A stretch of DNA of 64,000 nucleotides from Alteromonas antoniana. Its GTDB lineage: Bacteria > Pseudomonadota > Gammaproteobacteria > Enterobacterales > Alteromonadaceae. The stretch is taken from assembly GCF_019249295.1 (NCBI RefSeq), contig NZ_JAESDH010000016.1, positions 58,641 through 122,640 of the forward strand. Reading direction: 5' to 3'. A program made the translations under genes and the position numbers. Under the pieces are notes generated by a model. That model saw only the letters and a list, made by a program, of their open reading frames with translations. It made no database searches and was not told the DNA's origin. Positions 34,721 through 43,497 of the stretch are shown here, piece after piece; the first letter of the stretch is position 1; each line of letters begins with the position of its first letter.

Positions 34721-36283
34721 CTATCTGGCGCGGGGGAAGCGATCTTTTTCCAGGGCTTTTAACAATGCCCTGTGGGAAATCAGTTTTGCCTGCGTATAGC
34801 CCCAGCGTTCTTCCAGCGCCGCAGATGCCATCCTTGCGAGATCCGAGGCTTTGCCGTAGCTTTCGGCCATGGCATGTAATTGCTTCTCTGACTGCATGCC
34901 AAAGAGGATAAATTCGTAGTGCTCCCTTGTGAACAGGCTCTGACAATCAGGAAATTCGCAGCTGGCTGGTGGCGCACTTTGCCAGCGCAGCAATTTTTGT
35001 TTCAATCCGGCGGGCCAGGTCGATACACGCTTATTGTCCAGCCAGAAGGGGGTATCTTCGCGGCCACTAAGCACATAATGCAGCTTAATAAACTCCACGA
35101 CATTGTCCCAGCGGCGAACAAAAGTGTCGTTGTACAGCGCCGCAGTGTGAGGCATATCCGCGTGTTTCGCCGGAAATAAATCTGCCACCTGTTTGCAGGC
35201 GTCTTCTATCATTAGCAAGGCGCAGGATTCAAGCGGCTCAATAAATCCCGCAGACATACCAATGGCGACACAATTATGGTGCCACGCTTTCGCGCGGCGG
35301 CCCGGGCGAAGGGGAATCACTCTGATATCGCCGGGCAACTGTTCATCACCCAGATACGTCATCAGGGCATCCCGGGCCTGCGCATCACTGCAGTCAGCCG
35401 AGCGGTAGACGTAGCCGATACCGCGGCGATCTCTCAGGCCAATATCCCATACCCACCCGGCGTCTTGCGCCACGGAACGGGTATATGGCGGAATTTCGGT
35501 ATTTTCGCTGGAGTAAGGCACTTGCATGGCGATGGCACGATCGGCCAGCAGAATATGACTGTAATCCACAAAAGGCACATTCATCGATTGCGCTAGCAGG
35601 CGGGAAGAAAATCCCGTGCAGTCGATAAAAAGATCGCCGGCAATATCTCCGGCCTGGCGAGTCGAGATATGCGTAATGTCACCTGCAGCATTGTGATGCA
35701 CGTGGGTAAGGTCTGCCTGAATGTGCGATACGCCCATTTCATAGCAGGCAACACGAGACAGCAAATTTGCAAACTTACCGGCATCAACATGGTAACCGTA
35801 ATTCAGGTGACCCTGAAATTCTGGAGTCGATAATTGTTTCGGAGCAAGCCCAGCCTCACAGACCTGTTGCTGTATCGACACTGAGTCAGCGAAAGGGTGA
35901 GGATCGTCATTAAGGTGTGATAACCAGAATGGTACCGGGCTTACCGGCCAGTTGAGTGTAGGGGTATCAAACAGGTGATAAAACGCATCGTTATCGGTAT
36001 TCGCGGAGTGATGTCGCCAGTTTTCAAACCGGGTTCCCTGATTGAACGTCGCCTGACATTCCTGCATGAAACGGTTTTCCGAAATTCCGAGATGGGCAAG
36101 GGTATTGCGAAGCGATGGCCAGCATCCTTCGCCTACGCCAACCGGGGTGCTGCCCGGTGACTCAACAAGGGTAATACGAATGTCGTGATTTACCTTGTCA
36201 CAGAGCGTTCTTGCCATGTAGGCGGCGGTCAGCCAGCCGGCAATCCCGCCACCTACAATCACTAATCGGGAAACCTGACTCAT
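34721..36283 (-). CDS. Tryptophan-halogenase-like flavoprotein 3, catalytic Lys replaced by Asn
   Basis: The protein has 520 residues from ATG 36283; ATG 36292 is an alternative. The FAD strand (LVIVGGGIAGWLTA), the EPLES block (AGFIEPLESCAL) and GWVWDIGL are kept, and the length is normal. In the active-site segment the Lys that is Lys84/Lys83 in the two paralogues is Asn81 (QATFNQGTRFENW; codon AAT, read on the minus strand at 36041-36043). In PrnA and RebH this Lys79 is needed for chlorination. The protein may be a non-halogenating flavoenzyme or a partner subunit. It follows nagR on the same strand after 167 bases. Confidence 0.88.
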   Translation of the reverse strand: MSQVSRLVIVGGGIAGWLTAAYMARTLCDKVNHDIRITLVESPGSTPVGVGEGCWPSLRNTLAHLGISENRFMQECQATFNQGTRFENWRHHSANTDNDAFYHLFDTPTLNWPVSPVPFWLSHLNDDPHPFADSVSIQQQVCEAGLAPKQLSTPEFQGHLNYGYHVDAGKFANLLSRVACYEMGVSHIQADLTHVHHNAAGDITHISTRQAGDIAGDLFIDCTGFSSRLLAQSMNVPFVDYSHILLADRAIAMQVPYSSENTEIPPYTRSVAQDAGWVWDIGLRDRRGIGYVYRSADCSDAQARDALMTYLGDEQLPGDIRVIPLRPGRRAKAWHHNCVAIGMSAGFIEPLESCALLMIEDACKQVADLFPAKHADMPHTAALYNDTFVRRWDNVVEFIKLHYVLSGREDTPFWLDNKRVSTWPAGLKQKLLRWQSAPPASCEFPDCQSLFTREHYEFILFGMQSEKQLHAMAESYGKASDLARMASAALEERWGYTQAKLISHRALLKALEKDRFPRAR

Positions 36284-36450
36284 GTTGCGCATCTCTTATT
36301 CTTAATATGCATGGTGTCAGCCATGGCGCATACCATTGGCACGTTTGCTCTGGCAGGCAATTGTATGTCTTCACAACAAACGACAGGGTAGCCAGCGCAT
36401 CGTCTTTGATAAAACATAGTACCGGCCTGATGACGCACTTGTAAAACCGG

Positions 36451-37485
36451 TTAGTCGGGCAGGTAGGTAGACTCCCTGACGACCAGCTCCGGGTGAAAGT
36501 GCACATGCTGAACTTCCTGGCTGGCGAACCGCGCATTTCGGCCCGATTGCACCATGTCGATAAGCGTACGGGCAGCGTCGCGCGCAATTTCGTCGGTTGG
36601 CTGCGCCGCTGTCGTCAGTTTCGGCCAGGTTTGTCGTGAGAATGGCGAGTTCTCAAAGCCGGCAATTGCCAGTTTTCCGGGCACGTCGATACCGTTCAGT
36701 CTTGCAGCAAACAGGGTACCTGACGCTATCTCATCGTTACAGGCAAAAATAGCCGTAGGAACATCGTCTTGCTCCAGCAGTGTCTTCAGCCCTTTAACCC
36801 CACTCTCAAACGAATAGCTACCGTCAATTTCCAGTGCCGGATCCACACTCAGGCCACTGTCGATAAGGGCCTCGCGATAACCTTGCTTTCGCTCTTCTGT
36901 GGAACGGTGACCCTTGTCACCGGAAATAAAGGCAATACGTTTATGCCCCAGTGAAATCATGTGCTCAACAATATTTCTGGCGGCATCTCTGTCGTGAACA
37001 AACACGCACGGACGGTGCGTACGTTTGGTTGCGCTTCCTGACACGATCCGCACGTAAGGGACATCAAGCTCATCAAGTGCATCCATGACACTGGCCATTT
37101 CCGATAACGGTGGCGATAACACAAGGCCAGACAACTGAGACTTTCTTACCATTTGCACGATTTCGTCGATGACATTCGGACTTGCGGCCTGACAGGGGTG
37201 AATAATCAGCTCATAACCGCGTTCGCGACACTCCCGTAGTATGCCGTTTTGCATATTGATAACGTAGTAAGCGTTCGGGTTGTCGTAGACGTATCCAATG
37301 GCATAGGCTTTGGTGCCTGCCAGATTCCGGGCTGCTGTATTGGGCTGATAATGCAACTGCGCAATGGCTTGCTGGACTTTCTCTACGGTTTCCGGTTTAA
37401 CGGTAGGTTCCGCGTTGATCACCCGCGACACCGTTTTAAAGGATACACCGGCAAGTTTAGCGACATCTTTTATGGTTGTTTTCAC
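36451..37485 (-). CDS. nagR: LacI-family repressor NagR (GlcNAc regulon)
   Basis: The protein has 344 residues from GTG 37485, which places the LacI helix-turn-helix at the N-terminus (TTIKDVAKLAGVSFKTVSRV); upstream in-frame starts give an unlikely leader. The hinge helix region (PNTAARNLAG) and periplasmic-binding-type sensor domain (about 60-340) follow. It lies between the TonB-receptor operon and the divergent hex-nag operon, and both have TGACAGCG-type palindromes. NagR of Alteromonadales is a LacI-type repressor relieved by GlcNAc-6P or GlcNAc; this role is assigned from context. Confidence 0.87.
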   Translation of the reverse strand: MKTTIKDVAKLAGVSFKTVSRVINAEPTVKPETVEKVQQAIAQLHYQPNTAARNLAGTKAYAIGYVYDNPNAYYVINMQNGILRECRERGYELIIHPCQAASPNVIDEIVQMVRKSQLSGLVLSPPLSEMASVMDALDELDVPYVRIVSGSATKRTHRPCVFVHDRDAARNIVEHMISLGHKRIAFISGDKGHRSTEERKQGYREALIDSGLSVDPALEIDGSYSFESGVKGLKTLLEQDDVPTAIFACNDEIASGTLFAARLNGIDVPGKLAIAGFENSPFSRQTWPKLTTAAQPTDEIARDAARTLIDMVQSGRNARFASQEVQHVHFHPELVVRESTYLPD

Positions 37486-37523
37486 GCCACAACAATTCCT
37501 GAATGTCGTTATCGTCACTGCTG

Positions 37524-37541
37524 AGCGATAACGCTGTTCGA
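37524..37541. promoter_or_regulatory. Weak NagR-like site in front of nagR
   Basis: Read on the minus strand this 18-base window shares 11 consecutive bases, ACAGCGTTATC, with the operator at 37885-37902, but the outer bases differ. It lies about 40-55 bases upstream of the nagR start and would allow autoregulation. The rest of the 450-base gap 37486-37935 holds the two hex-side operators and a promoter. Confidence 0.35.
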
Positions 37542-37795
37542 ACAGGCACCTATGATGCCTTTTTCCAACAATAATGAGTAGTGCTCATGTCCGTCATATG
37601 CAAATAATTTACATCGAAACCTGACTTTCTGACCGGTGACCTTACTGCAATAAACGCGGCAAAATTTCCGTTTGACGATGTGGTTGTCAGGTCATACCTG
37701 CTCATACCACAGGGAACACGTGGGGTAGACATGGGTAGCACAGTTAATGTTAATAAAAGTTTGCATGAACAATAGGCATGTTGTAAAGTGAAATT

Positions 37796-37813
37796 AATGA
37801 CAGCGTTGTCACG
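37796..37813. promoter_or_regulatory. NagR-type operator, distal site of the hex-nag operon
   Basis: AATGACAGCGTTGTCACG is an imperfect palindrome matching the receptor-operon sites. It overlaps the -35 element of a candidate promoter (TTGTCA at 37806). Confidence 0.72.
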
Positions 37814-37833
37814 CGGTCTTTGATACTTATTAT
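37806..37833 (+). promoter_or_regulatory. Candidate sigma-70 promoter of the hex-nag operon
   Basis: TTGTCA (37806-37811) and TATTAT (37828-37833) are 16 bases apart. The -35 lies inside the distal operator. Other A/T-rich hexamers nearby make the exact promoter uncertain. Confidence 0.4.
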
Positions 37834-37884
37834 TATTTGTTAACTATGCCCTGTATTATCTGCTTTTGATGCGTTTTCGTGCTA

Positions 37885-37902
37885 AATGACAGCGTTATCA
37901 AA
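37885..37902. promoter_or_regulatory. NagR-type operator, proximal site of the hex-nag operon
   Basis: AATGACAGCGTTATCAAA matches the other sites. It lies 34 bases before the hex start codon at 37936 and 89 bases from the distal site, a spacing that could allow looping by a tetrameric LacI-type repressor. Its position argues against the longer in-frame start at 37879. Confidence 0.72.
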
Positions 37903-37935
37903 AAGTGTGGGAATGTTTTACGCTGGTGGTACACA

Positions 37936-40455
37936 ATGCTCAATAAAACAATGTTACTGATAAGTGGTTTGCTCTGCATAGCAGGCTGCGTACATTCAGC
38001 ACCTTCTCGAGCGCCGCTGCAACAACTGGCGGATAATCTGGGGGTGAAATATCAGGTCATCGATACAGTCTCACAGTCTGCGTGCCGGGAAGCGGGAATC
38101 GACAGCGATTGTTTTAGTGCCGCCGTTACCCTGACATTGCCAGCCACATTGCCCGATTCTGACTGGGAGATTCGCTTCAGTCATGTCGCTCCCGTTGAGG
38201 CAGTCACATCTGACGACTTTACCGTAACGCACATTAATGGTGATTTGCACGCACTTACGCCAGTACGCACTCTGTCACCGGGTGAGACACTTGAAGGCAC
38301 TCTTCACGCACTGTTCTGGCATGTGTCCCGTTCTGATGCTATCCCGAACTGGTATCTGGTAGCCCCCGGGGCAGAGCCTGTCATTATTGAAGCCACCCGG
38401 TCGACAGTCGATCCGGTTCGTAAAATAAATACACCAGTGCACGCCGGCGAATGGGCAACGCGTAATCAGACCCGTCGCAGCGCCGCCGATACGATGCCGC
38501 TGGCCGATGCCGGATGGCTGTTTGAACATTATTCTAACTGGACTGAGTATCATCCCGACAGTGCTCCCCGCGTTATACCGGATGTCACAAGGTTAGACGT
38601 AACAGGCAACGCCGTTCCTGCGAAGGCTCTGGCAATAACGCTGGCAGCAGAACATCCCGCCCGTAGTGTATTCAGGAACGCAGGAATTCAGCTGCAAGCG
38701 AATGGCTTTCCGGTAAGGTTCGAAGAAACTCAGGACCTGACAGGCGCGGCTTACCAGATGAGCATCGATAATGAGGGCGTGAAGATTTCCGCCGCTAACG
38801 CGTCTGCCAGAGACTATGCGCTACTTACTCTGGCGCAGCTTTATCAGCCTGAGCAGCAGGCATTTCCCTCAGTGCGTCTCGCAGACGAACCGGCCTACCG
38901 CTATCGCGGTATGCATGTGGACATCGCCCGTAATTTTCCAGGCAAAGCCGTGCTGTTTGAACTGGTTGAACAGATGTATCGGGTAAAACTTAATAAACTG
39001 CATCTCCATCTCGCCGATGATGAAGGCTGGCGACTTGAGATTGAAGAGTATCCCGAACTTACGGATATCGGCAGTCGCCGCTGCGAGTCAGAGAACGAAA
39101 GCGCCTGCCTGATGCCGCAGCTTGGCAGCGGGCCGGACGCAAACAGCAGCGTCAACGGTTATCTTACGGCAGCTGATTACAAAGCGCTGGTTCAGTATGC
39201 CGCAGAACGTCATATCGAGATTATTCCGTCGGTGGATATGCCGGGTCATGCCCGCGCTGCGATAAAGAGTATGCAGGCGCGACAACAAACGCACCCTCAG
39301 TCACCGGATCTGGTGGAGGAGGCGGATACCACCGTTTATCGCTCTATTCAGTTTTACAATGACAACACCCTTAACCCGTGTATCGCCGATACCTACACCT
39401 TTGTGGACACGGTCATCAGTCGTATCCAGCAGTTACACGATGACGCTGGCGTACCTTTGAAAGTCTTTCACATGGGCGCCGATGAAACCGGTGGCGCGTG
39501 GGTTAACTCACCTGCCTGCGAGGCCATGCTGGGTGAGCCGCTGACGAAAGAAACCGCGCATCAGTTGCTGGGGCATTTTGTAGAAAAAGTGCAACAACTG
39601 ACAAAAGATAAAGGGCTGATTCTGGGCGGCTGGAGTGACGGCATGAGCATGTTGCCAGCGCAGAAACGCACTGAGGATACGCTGGTAACCGTATGGACAA
39701 CGCTGCCAGCGGGTGGAGCAGGTACGGTGGCTGAATGGCAACAGTCCCAGGCACAGGCTGTGCTGGCTTTCCCGGATGTTCTGTATTTCGACTTCCCTTA
39801 TCAGAATCATCCTGAAGAGCCAGGGTATTACTGGGGGTCTAAAAATACGGACTTGTTTAAAGTGTTTCAGTTTACGCCTGAGGTGCTTCCGGTACATCAA
39901 TACCTTTGGACAGACAGGATGGGCAAGCCGTTTAGCCAGAACCCTGAGTATACGGATGCAGCGCAAGACATCGCCGGGATCCAGGGACAAGTGTGGACGG
40001 AAGTGATCCGCAGTGCTGACACGCTGGAGTATATGGTCTATCCGCGCCTGTTTGCCCTGGCCGAGCGTGCATGGAATCCAGCCCCATGGACGAAGGCGGC
40101 GATTGATACCGTGGCGGGAAAAGCGGACGCGGTGAATGCCCTGCATGAACAGCAGTACGCTGCATATTCGGCTTTTGCCGGGCAACTGGTAAGCTATCAG
40201 TTAAAACAACTCGTCGACCGGCAGGTAAATTTCCGTCTGCCGCCGCCGGGAGTAAAAGTGGTAGATGGCAGAGTTAAGGTGAATGCCGCTTATCCAGGGC
40301 TTGGCATTGCCTGGTCTGAAGATAAGACGCATTGGCAGCCGGTAACCAAAGAACTCACACTCATGCCTGAGTACTACTTCCGTACATTCCTGCCGGGAAC
40401 TGACAGAGTAAGTGCCAGTGTACAGCCTGCAAAGGCTGCGGCTACACAGCAGTAA
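37936..40455 (+). CDS. hex: Beta-N-acetylhexosaminidase (GH20), lipoprotein
   Basis: The protein has 839 residues from ATG 37936. A lipoprotein signal is clear (LLISGLLCIAGCVHS, lipobox IAGC). An N-terminal chitobiase-type carbohydrate-binding domain (about 40-190), a GH20b domain (about 210-330) and the GH20 barrel (about 335-700) follow. The catalytic pair is Asp516-Glu517 (HMGADETGGAW), with RGMHVDIARNF and HLHLADDEGWRLE also visible. It cleaves GlcNAc from chitooligosaccharides in the periplasm or at a membrane surface. The stop overlaps the kinase start by one base. Confidence 0.94.
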   Translation: MLNKTMLLISGLLCIAGCVHSAPSRAPLQQLADNLGVKYQVIDTVSQSACREAGIDSDCFSAAVTLTLPATLPDSDWEIRFSHVAPVEAVTSDDFTVTHINGDLHALTPVRTLSPGETLEGTLHALFWHVSRSDAIPNWYLVAPGAEPVIIEATRSTVDPVRKINTPVHAGEWATRNQTRRSAADTMPLADAGWLFEHYSNWTEYHPDSAPRVIPDVTRLDVTGNAVPAKALAITLAAEHPARSVFRNAGIQLQANGFPVRFEETQDLTGAAYQMSIDNEGVKISAANASARDYALLTLAQLYQPEQQAFPSVRLADEPAYRYRGMHVDIARNFPGKAVLFELVEQMYRVKLNKLHLHLADDEGWRLEIEEYPELTDIGSRRCESENESACLMPQLGSGPDANSSVNGYLTAADYKALVQYAAERHIEIIPSVDMPGHARAAIKSMQARQQTHPQSPDLVEEADTTVYRSIQFYNDNTLNPCIADTYTFVDTVISRIQQLHDDAGVPLKVFHMGADETGGAWVNSPACEAMLGEPLTKETAHQLLGHFVEKVQQLTKDKGLILGGWSDGMSMLPAQKRTEDTLVTVWTTLPAGGAGTVAEWQQSQAQAVLAFPDVLYFDFPYQNHPEEPGYYWGSKNTDLFKVFQFTPEVLPVHQYLWTDRMGKPFSQNPEYTDAAQDIAGIQGQVWTEVIRSADTLEYMVYPRLFALAERAWNPAPWTKAAIDTVAGKADAVNALHEQQYAAYSAFAGQLVSYQLKQLVDRQVNFRLPPPGVKVVDGRVKVNAAYPGLGIAWSEDKTHWQPVTKELTLMPEYYFRTFLPGTDRVSASVQPAKAAATQQ

Positions 40456-41354
40456 TGGCAGCAGAGGATATGACATTGCAATCGAGTAACTATTTTTATG
40501 TAGGTGTTGATGGTGGCGGTACCAAGTGCCGTGCAGAAGCCTACAACGCGAAAGGCGAAGTAATCGGTGCCGGCGTAGCGGGACCGGCGAATGTAGCAAG
40601 AGCTGCAGATATCGCCCGGCAATCCATCGTTAACGCGGTAGCCGCCGCGCTTGCTGATGCCGGATTAGCTGCGCCAGAGCAGCTTCGTAAAACGGCGGTG
40701 GGTGCGGGGCTGGCAGGTGCGAATTTGCCGTCGGCATCAGATGCACTGAATAACTGGCAACACCCGTTTGCCGCGTTCTCGTTTACCTCCGATCTCCATG
40801 CTGCCATGTTGGGAGCGCATGGTGGCAGTGATGGTGCCGTACTCGTGGTGGGCACTGGCTCCTGCGCTGCTGCGCTGACTGGAGGCAAACTGCAGCAGTT
40901 TGGTGGTCACGGATTTACGCTGGGAGATAAAGGCAGCGGCGCGTGGATGGGACGTCAGGCCGTGGTCCACACGCTGGAAGTACTGGATGGTGTACAGGAA
41001 GGCAGCGCGCTGGCAAAAGCCGTGTGCGATCACTACCAGTGTCATACGCCGCTGGCGCTCGTCGACAGGCTAAATCAGGCGCCTCCTGCACACTTTGGAC
41101 AGCTGTCCCCGGTGCTTCTGCAACTGGCGGGAGACGGCGACGCTGCCGCCACGCAAATTATTGAGAGCGGCGCCCAATACCTCACCGCAATTGCCAGAAA
41201 AGCCATTGCGCTAAGTGGTAATAAGCTGGTGCTGGTTGGGGGAGTTGCCGGGTCGATCACCCCCTGGTTAGCGGACGATGTGCAACAAGCCATTGTTCAC
41301 GCGCAGCATGGCCCGGAGTGGGGCGCTTTTTATTATCAGCAACACGCGAAATAG
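40455..41354 (+). CDS. nagK: BadF/BadG-type N-acetylglucosamine kinase (NagK-II)
   Basis: The protein has up to 299 residues. ATG 40455 overlaps the hex stop; ATG 40470 has an AGAGG stretch close upstream and may be used instead. It has the ASKHA kinase ATP loops: phosphate 1 DGGGTKCRAEAY, GTGSCAA near 125, GDKGSGAWMG near 155 and VGGVAGS near the end. The BadF family includes the GlcNAc kinases of Shewanella-type pathways and Clostridium MurK, which phosphorylates both GlcNAc and MurNAc. It makes GlcNAc-6P for NagA and could also supply MurNAc-6P for MurQ. Confidence 0.88.
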   Translation: MAAEDMTLQSSNYFYVGVDGGGTKCRAEAYNAKGEVIGAGVAGPANVARAADIARQSIVNAVAAALADAGLAAPEQLRKTAVGAGLAGANLPSASDALNNWQHPFAAFSFTSDLHAAMLGAHGGSDGAVLVVGTGSCAAALTGGKLQQFGGHGFTLGDKGSGAWMGRQAVVHTLEVLDGVQEGSALAKAVCDHYQCHTPLALVDRLNQAPPAHFGQLSPVLLQLAGDGDAAATQIIESGAQYLTAIARKAIALSGNKLVLVGGVAGSITPWLADDVQQAIVHAQHGPEWGAFYYQQHAK

Positions 41355-41369
41355 GAAATTTTCAGGTTT

Positions 41370-42365
41370 ATGACTACCAGTATTATGGCACGCGAGGCGG
41401 CATCCAGTCCGACTGTGATCCGCACGCAACTTGCGAACAACCTCGACACCTGTAATGCCCTTGGCGAACGTTTTCGTCAACAGCCTCCCCGGGCAATTAT
41501 GATGATTGGCCGCGGCACGTCTGATCATGCCGGCGTGTTTGCAAAATACTTATTTGAAGTGGGCTGTGGCGTACCGGTCATTGCCGCAGCGCCGTCTGTG
41601 GCAGGTGTGTTTGAGGCAACACTGAATCTGGAAGGCTGCGTGGCGATTGTTATTTCCCAGTCCGGACGAAGCCCGGATATTCTGCACCAGGTCAAACTGG
41701 CGAAAGCGGGCGGCGCATATTGTGTCGCGCTGGTGAATGACACTACCTCGCCGCTCAGTGAAATGGTAGATGCCGTATTGCCGTTGCAGGCAGGAAACGA
41801 AAAAGCGGTTGCAGCGACCAAAAGCTATCTGGCGACGCTAAGCGCACTGTGCCAGCTATACGCGTGTTGGAAACCCGATGCGCAGCTGAAAGAGGCTCTC
41901 GATGGGTTGCCGGACTGCATGCAAAAAGCGCAGGAGGCCACGCCAAGACTGCGCGCTGATGATCTCAGCGGTATTGCCCACTGCGTGGTACTGGGAAGGG
42001 GCTTTGGTTATGCCATCGCCAGAGAGATCGCTCTGAAGTTAAAAGAGGTGCTGGGGATTCATGCTGAAGCTTTCAGCAGTGCAGAGTTCCTGCATGGACC
42101 TGTCACGCTGGTTGAGAAGAAGCTGTGCGTGATTAATGTGTCGCTGGATGATGAGACTGCCAGTTTTCATACATCGCAACTGGCCGATATTGCCCAGCGC
42201 GGTGCAAGGGTCACGGATATCAGCCTGAGCACAGGCACGCACAAACGCCTGCAGCCGCTGGTTATTATGCAACGCTTTTATCTTGATATTGAACAGGTTG
42301 CTCAGGAAATGGGACTGGATCCTGATACCCCGCCTGGCCTGAAGAAAGTAACGGAAACGGTATGA
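41370..42365 (+). CDS. nagB-II: SIS-type glucosamine-6-phosphate deaminase (NagB-II)
   Basis: The 331-residue protein has two SIS domains like the isomerase half of GlmS: MIGRGTSDHAG and ISQSGRSPDIL in the first, VVLGRGFGYAIAREIALKLKE (outlined) and AEFLHGPVTL in the second. In Shewanella-type GlcNAc pathways this protein replaces the unrelated NagB and converts GlcN-6P to fructose-6P plus ammonia. It starts 15 bases after nagK and overlaps nagA by four bases. Confidence 0.9.
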   Translation: MTTSIMAREAASSPTVIRTQLANNLDTCNALGERFRQQPPRAIMMIGRGTSDHAGVFAKYLFEVGCGVPVIAAAPSVAGVFEATLNLEGCVAIVISQSGRSPDILHQVKLAKAGGAYCVALVNDTTSPLSEMVDAVLPLQAGNEKAVAATKSYLATLSALCQLYACWKPDAQLKEALDGLPDCMQKAQEATPRLRADDLSGIAHCVVLGRGFGYAIAREIALKLKEVLGIHAEAFSSAEFLHGPVTLVEKKLCVINVSLDDETASFHTSQLADIAQRGARVTDISLSTGTHKRLQPLVIMQRFYLDIEQVAQEMGLDPDTPPGLKKVTETV

Positions 42366-43492
42366 TTATCACGGGTAAACAGGTACTCACCGCCATAGGT
42401 TTTGAGGCGTATAAAACGCTGGTTGTTGAGGACTCAAGCATCGCAGATATTCGCGATGCCTCGGAGAAAGAGCGTGCTGTCGCACACGACATGCTGATCC
42501 CGGGATTTATCGATGTACAGGTAAATGGGGGAGGTGGTGTGCTGTTAAATCAACAGTGCACGGTTAAAGCCATTGAGACCATGATGCGTGCACATCGTCG
42601 CTTTGGCACCACGGCCATGATGCCAACACTTATCACAGATTCCACCGAGACGATGATCAACGCCGCGCAGGCCATTGTTGATGCCAGAAGCAATGATGTC
42701 CCTGGCATCATCGGCGTACATTTTGAAGGCCCGTGGCTTAGTACGGCCAGAAAGGGCGTGCACAGTGAAAGCTTCATTCGGCTGCCCAGCGAAGAGGAAC
42801 TGGCGTTGTTACAAAACCCGGCGCTGGGTGTGGTTATGGTCACGGTTGCCCCTGAAAATGTGTCGCCTGCGGTTATTCGTACGCTGACCGATGCTGGTAT
42901 TCGCGTTTTTCTTGGTCATTCCGATGCCTCTGCAGAACAGGTGACGGATGCACTTCAGGCGGGCGCGGCAGGCTTTACCCATTTATACAATGCGATGTCA
43001 CCACTGCAGTCCCGCGCACCGGGAATGGTGGGCACTGCACTGGCCCACGGATCCAGTTACGCCGGCATTATTGTGGATGGCTATCACGTTGACCCCATTG
43101 CTTGTCAGGTCGCCTTTCGGGCCAAAGGTGCCAATAGAATGATGCTGGTAACCGACGCCATGGCGCTTGCGGCTACTGACCTGCAGGAAGTGCCTTTCTT
43201 TGATACGCGCATTGTTCGCGAAGGCGACAAGCTCACCACACCAGATGGCACCCTGGCTGGTTCGTGTCTGACTATGATTGAGGCGCTCAGAAATACCGTG
43301 TCAGAGTGCGCTGTCTCGCTACCGGACGCGGTGAAGATGGCCAGCCAGACGCCGGCAGAAATGCTGGGAGTATCCACCCGATACGGCAGCCTGCAGACCG
43401 GGTTGTCGGCAGATATCCTGGCGCTCGATCACTCGCTTACCCTTACCCACGTCTGGCAGCAGGGCCGCCTGACGGACACGCCAACGGAGTAA
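42362..43492 (+). CDS. nagA: N-acetylglucosamine-6-phosphate deacetylase NagA
   Basis: The 376-residue protein overlaps nagB-II as ATGA. NagA amidohydrolase motifs are clear: GFIDVQVNGGGG near 50, HFEGPWLS with the metal Glu near 120, GHSDASAEQ near 185, THLYNAMSPL near 210, DGYHVDP near 240 and VTDAMALA with the catalytic Asp near 263. It deacetylates GlcNAc-6P to GlcN-6P in the cytoplasm, serving GlcNAc from both the chitin and the MurQ routes. Confidence 0.95.
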   Translation: MIITGKQVLTAIGFEAYKTLVVEDSSIADIRDASEKERAVAHDMLIPGFIDVQVNGGGGVLLNQQCTVKAIETMMRAHRRFGTTAMMPTLITDSTETMINAAQAIVDARSNDVPGIIGVHFEGPWLSTARKGVHSESFIRLPSEEELALLQNPALGVVMVTVAPENVSPAVIRTLTDAGIRVFLGHSDASAEQVTDALQAGAAGFTHLYNAMSPLQSRAPGMVGTALAHGSSYAGIIVDGYHVDPIACQVAFRAKGANRMMLVTDAMALAATDLQEVPFFDTRIVREGDKLTTPDGTLAGSCLTMIEALRNTVSECAVSLPDAVKMASQTPAEMLGVSTRYGSLQTGLSADILALDHSLTLTHVWQQGRLTDTPTE

Positions 43493-43497
43493 TAATA

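Noticed and set aside
34360..34799. Plus-strand open frames of about 90-110 codons in the receptor-halogenase gap
   Set aside because: They run through the tandem octamers and the structured repeat and show no protein-like character.
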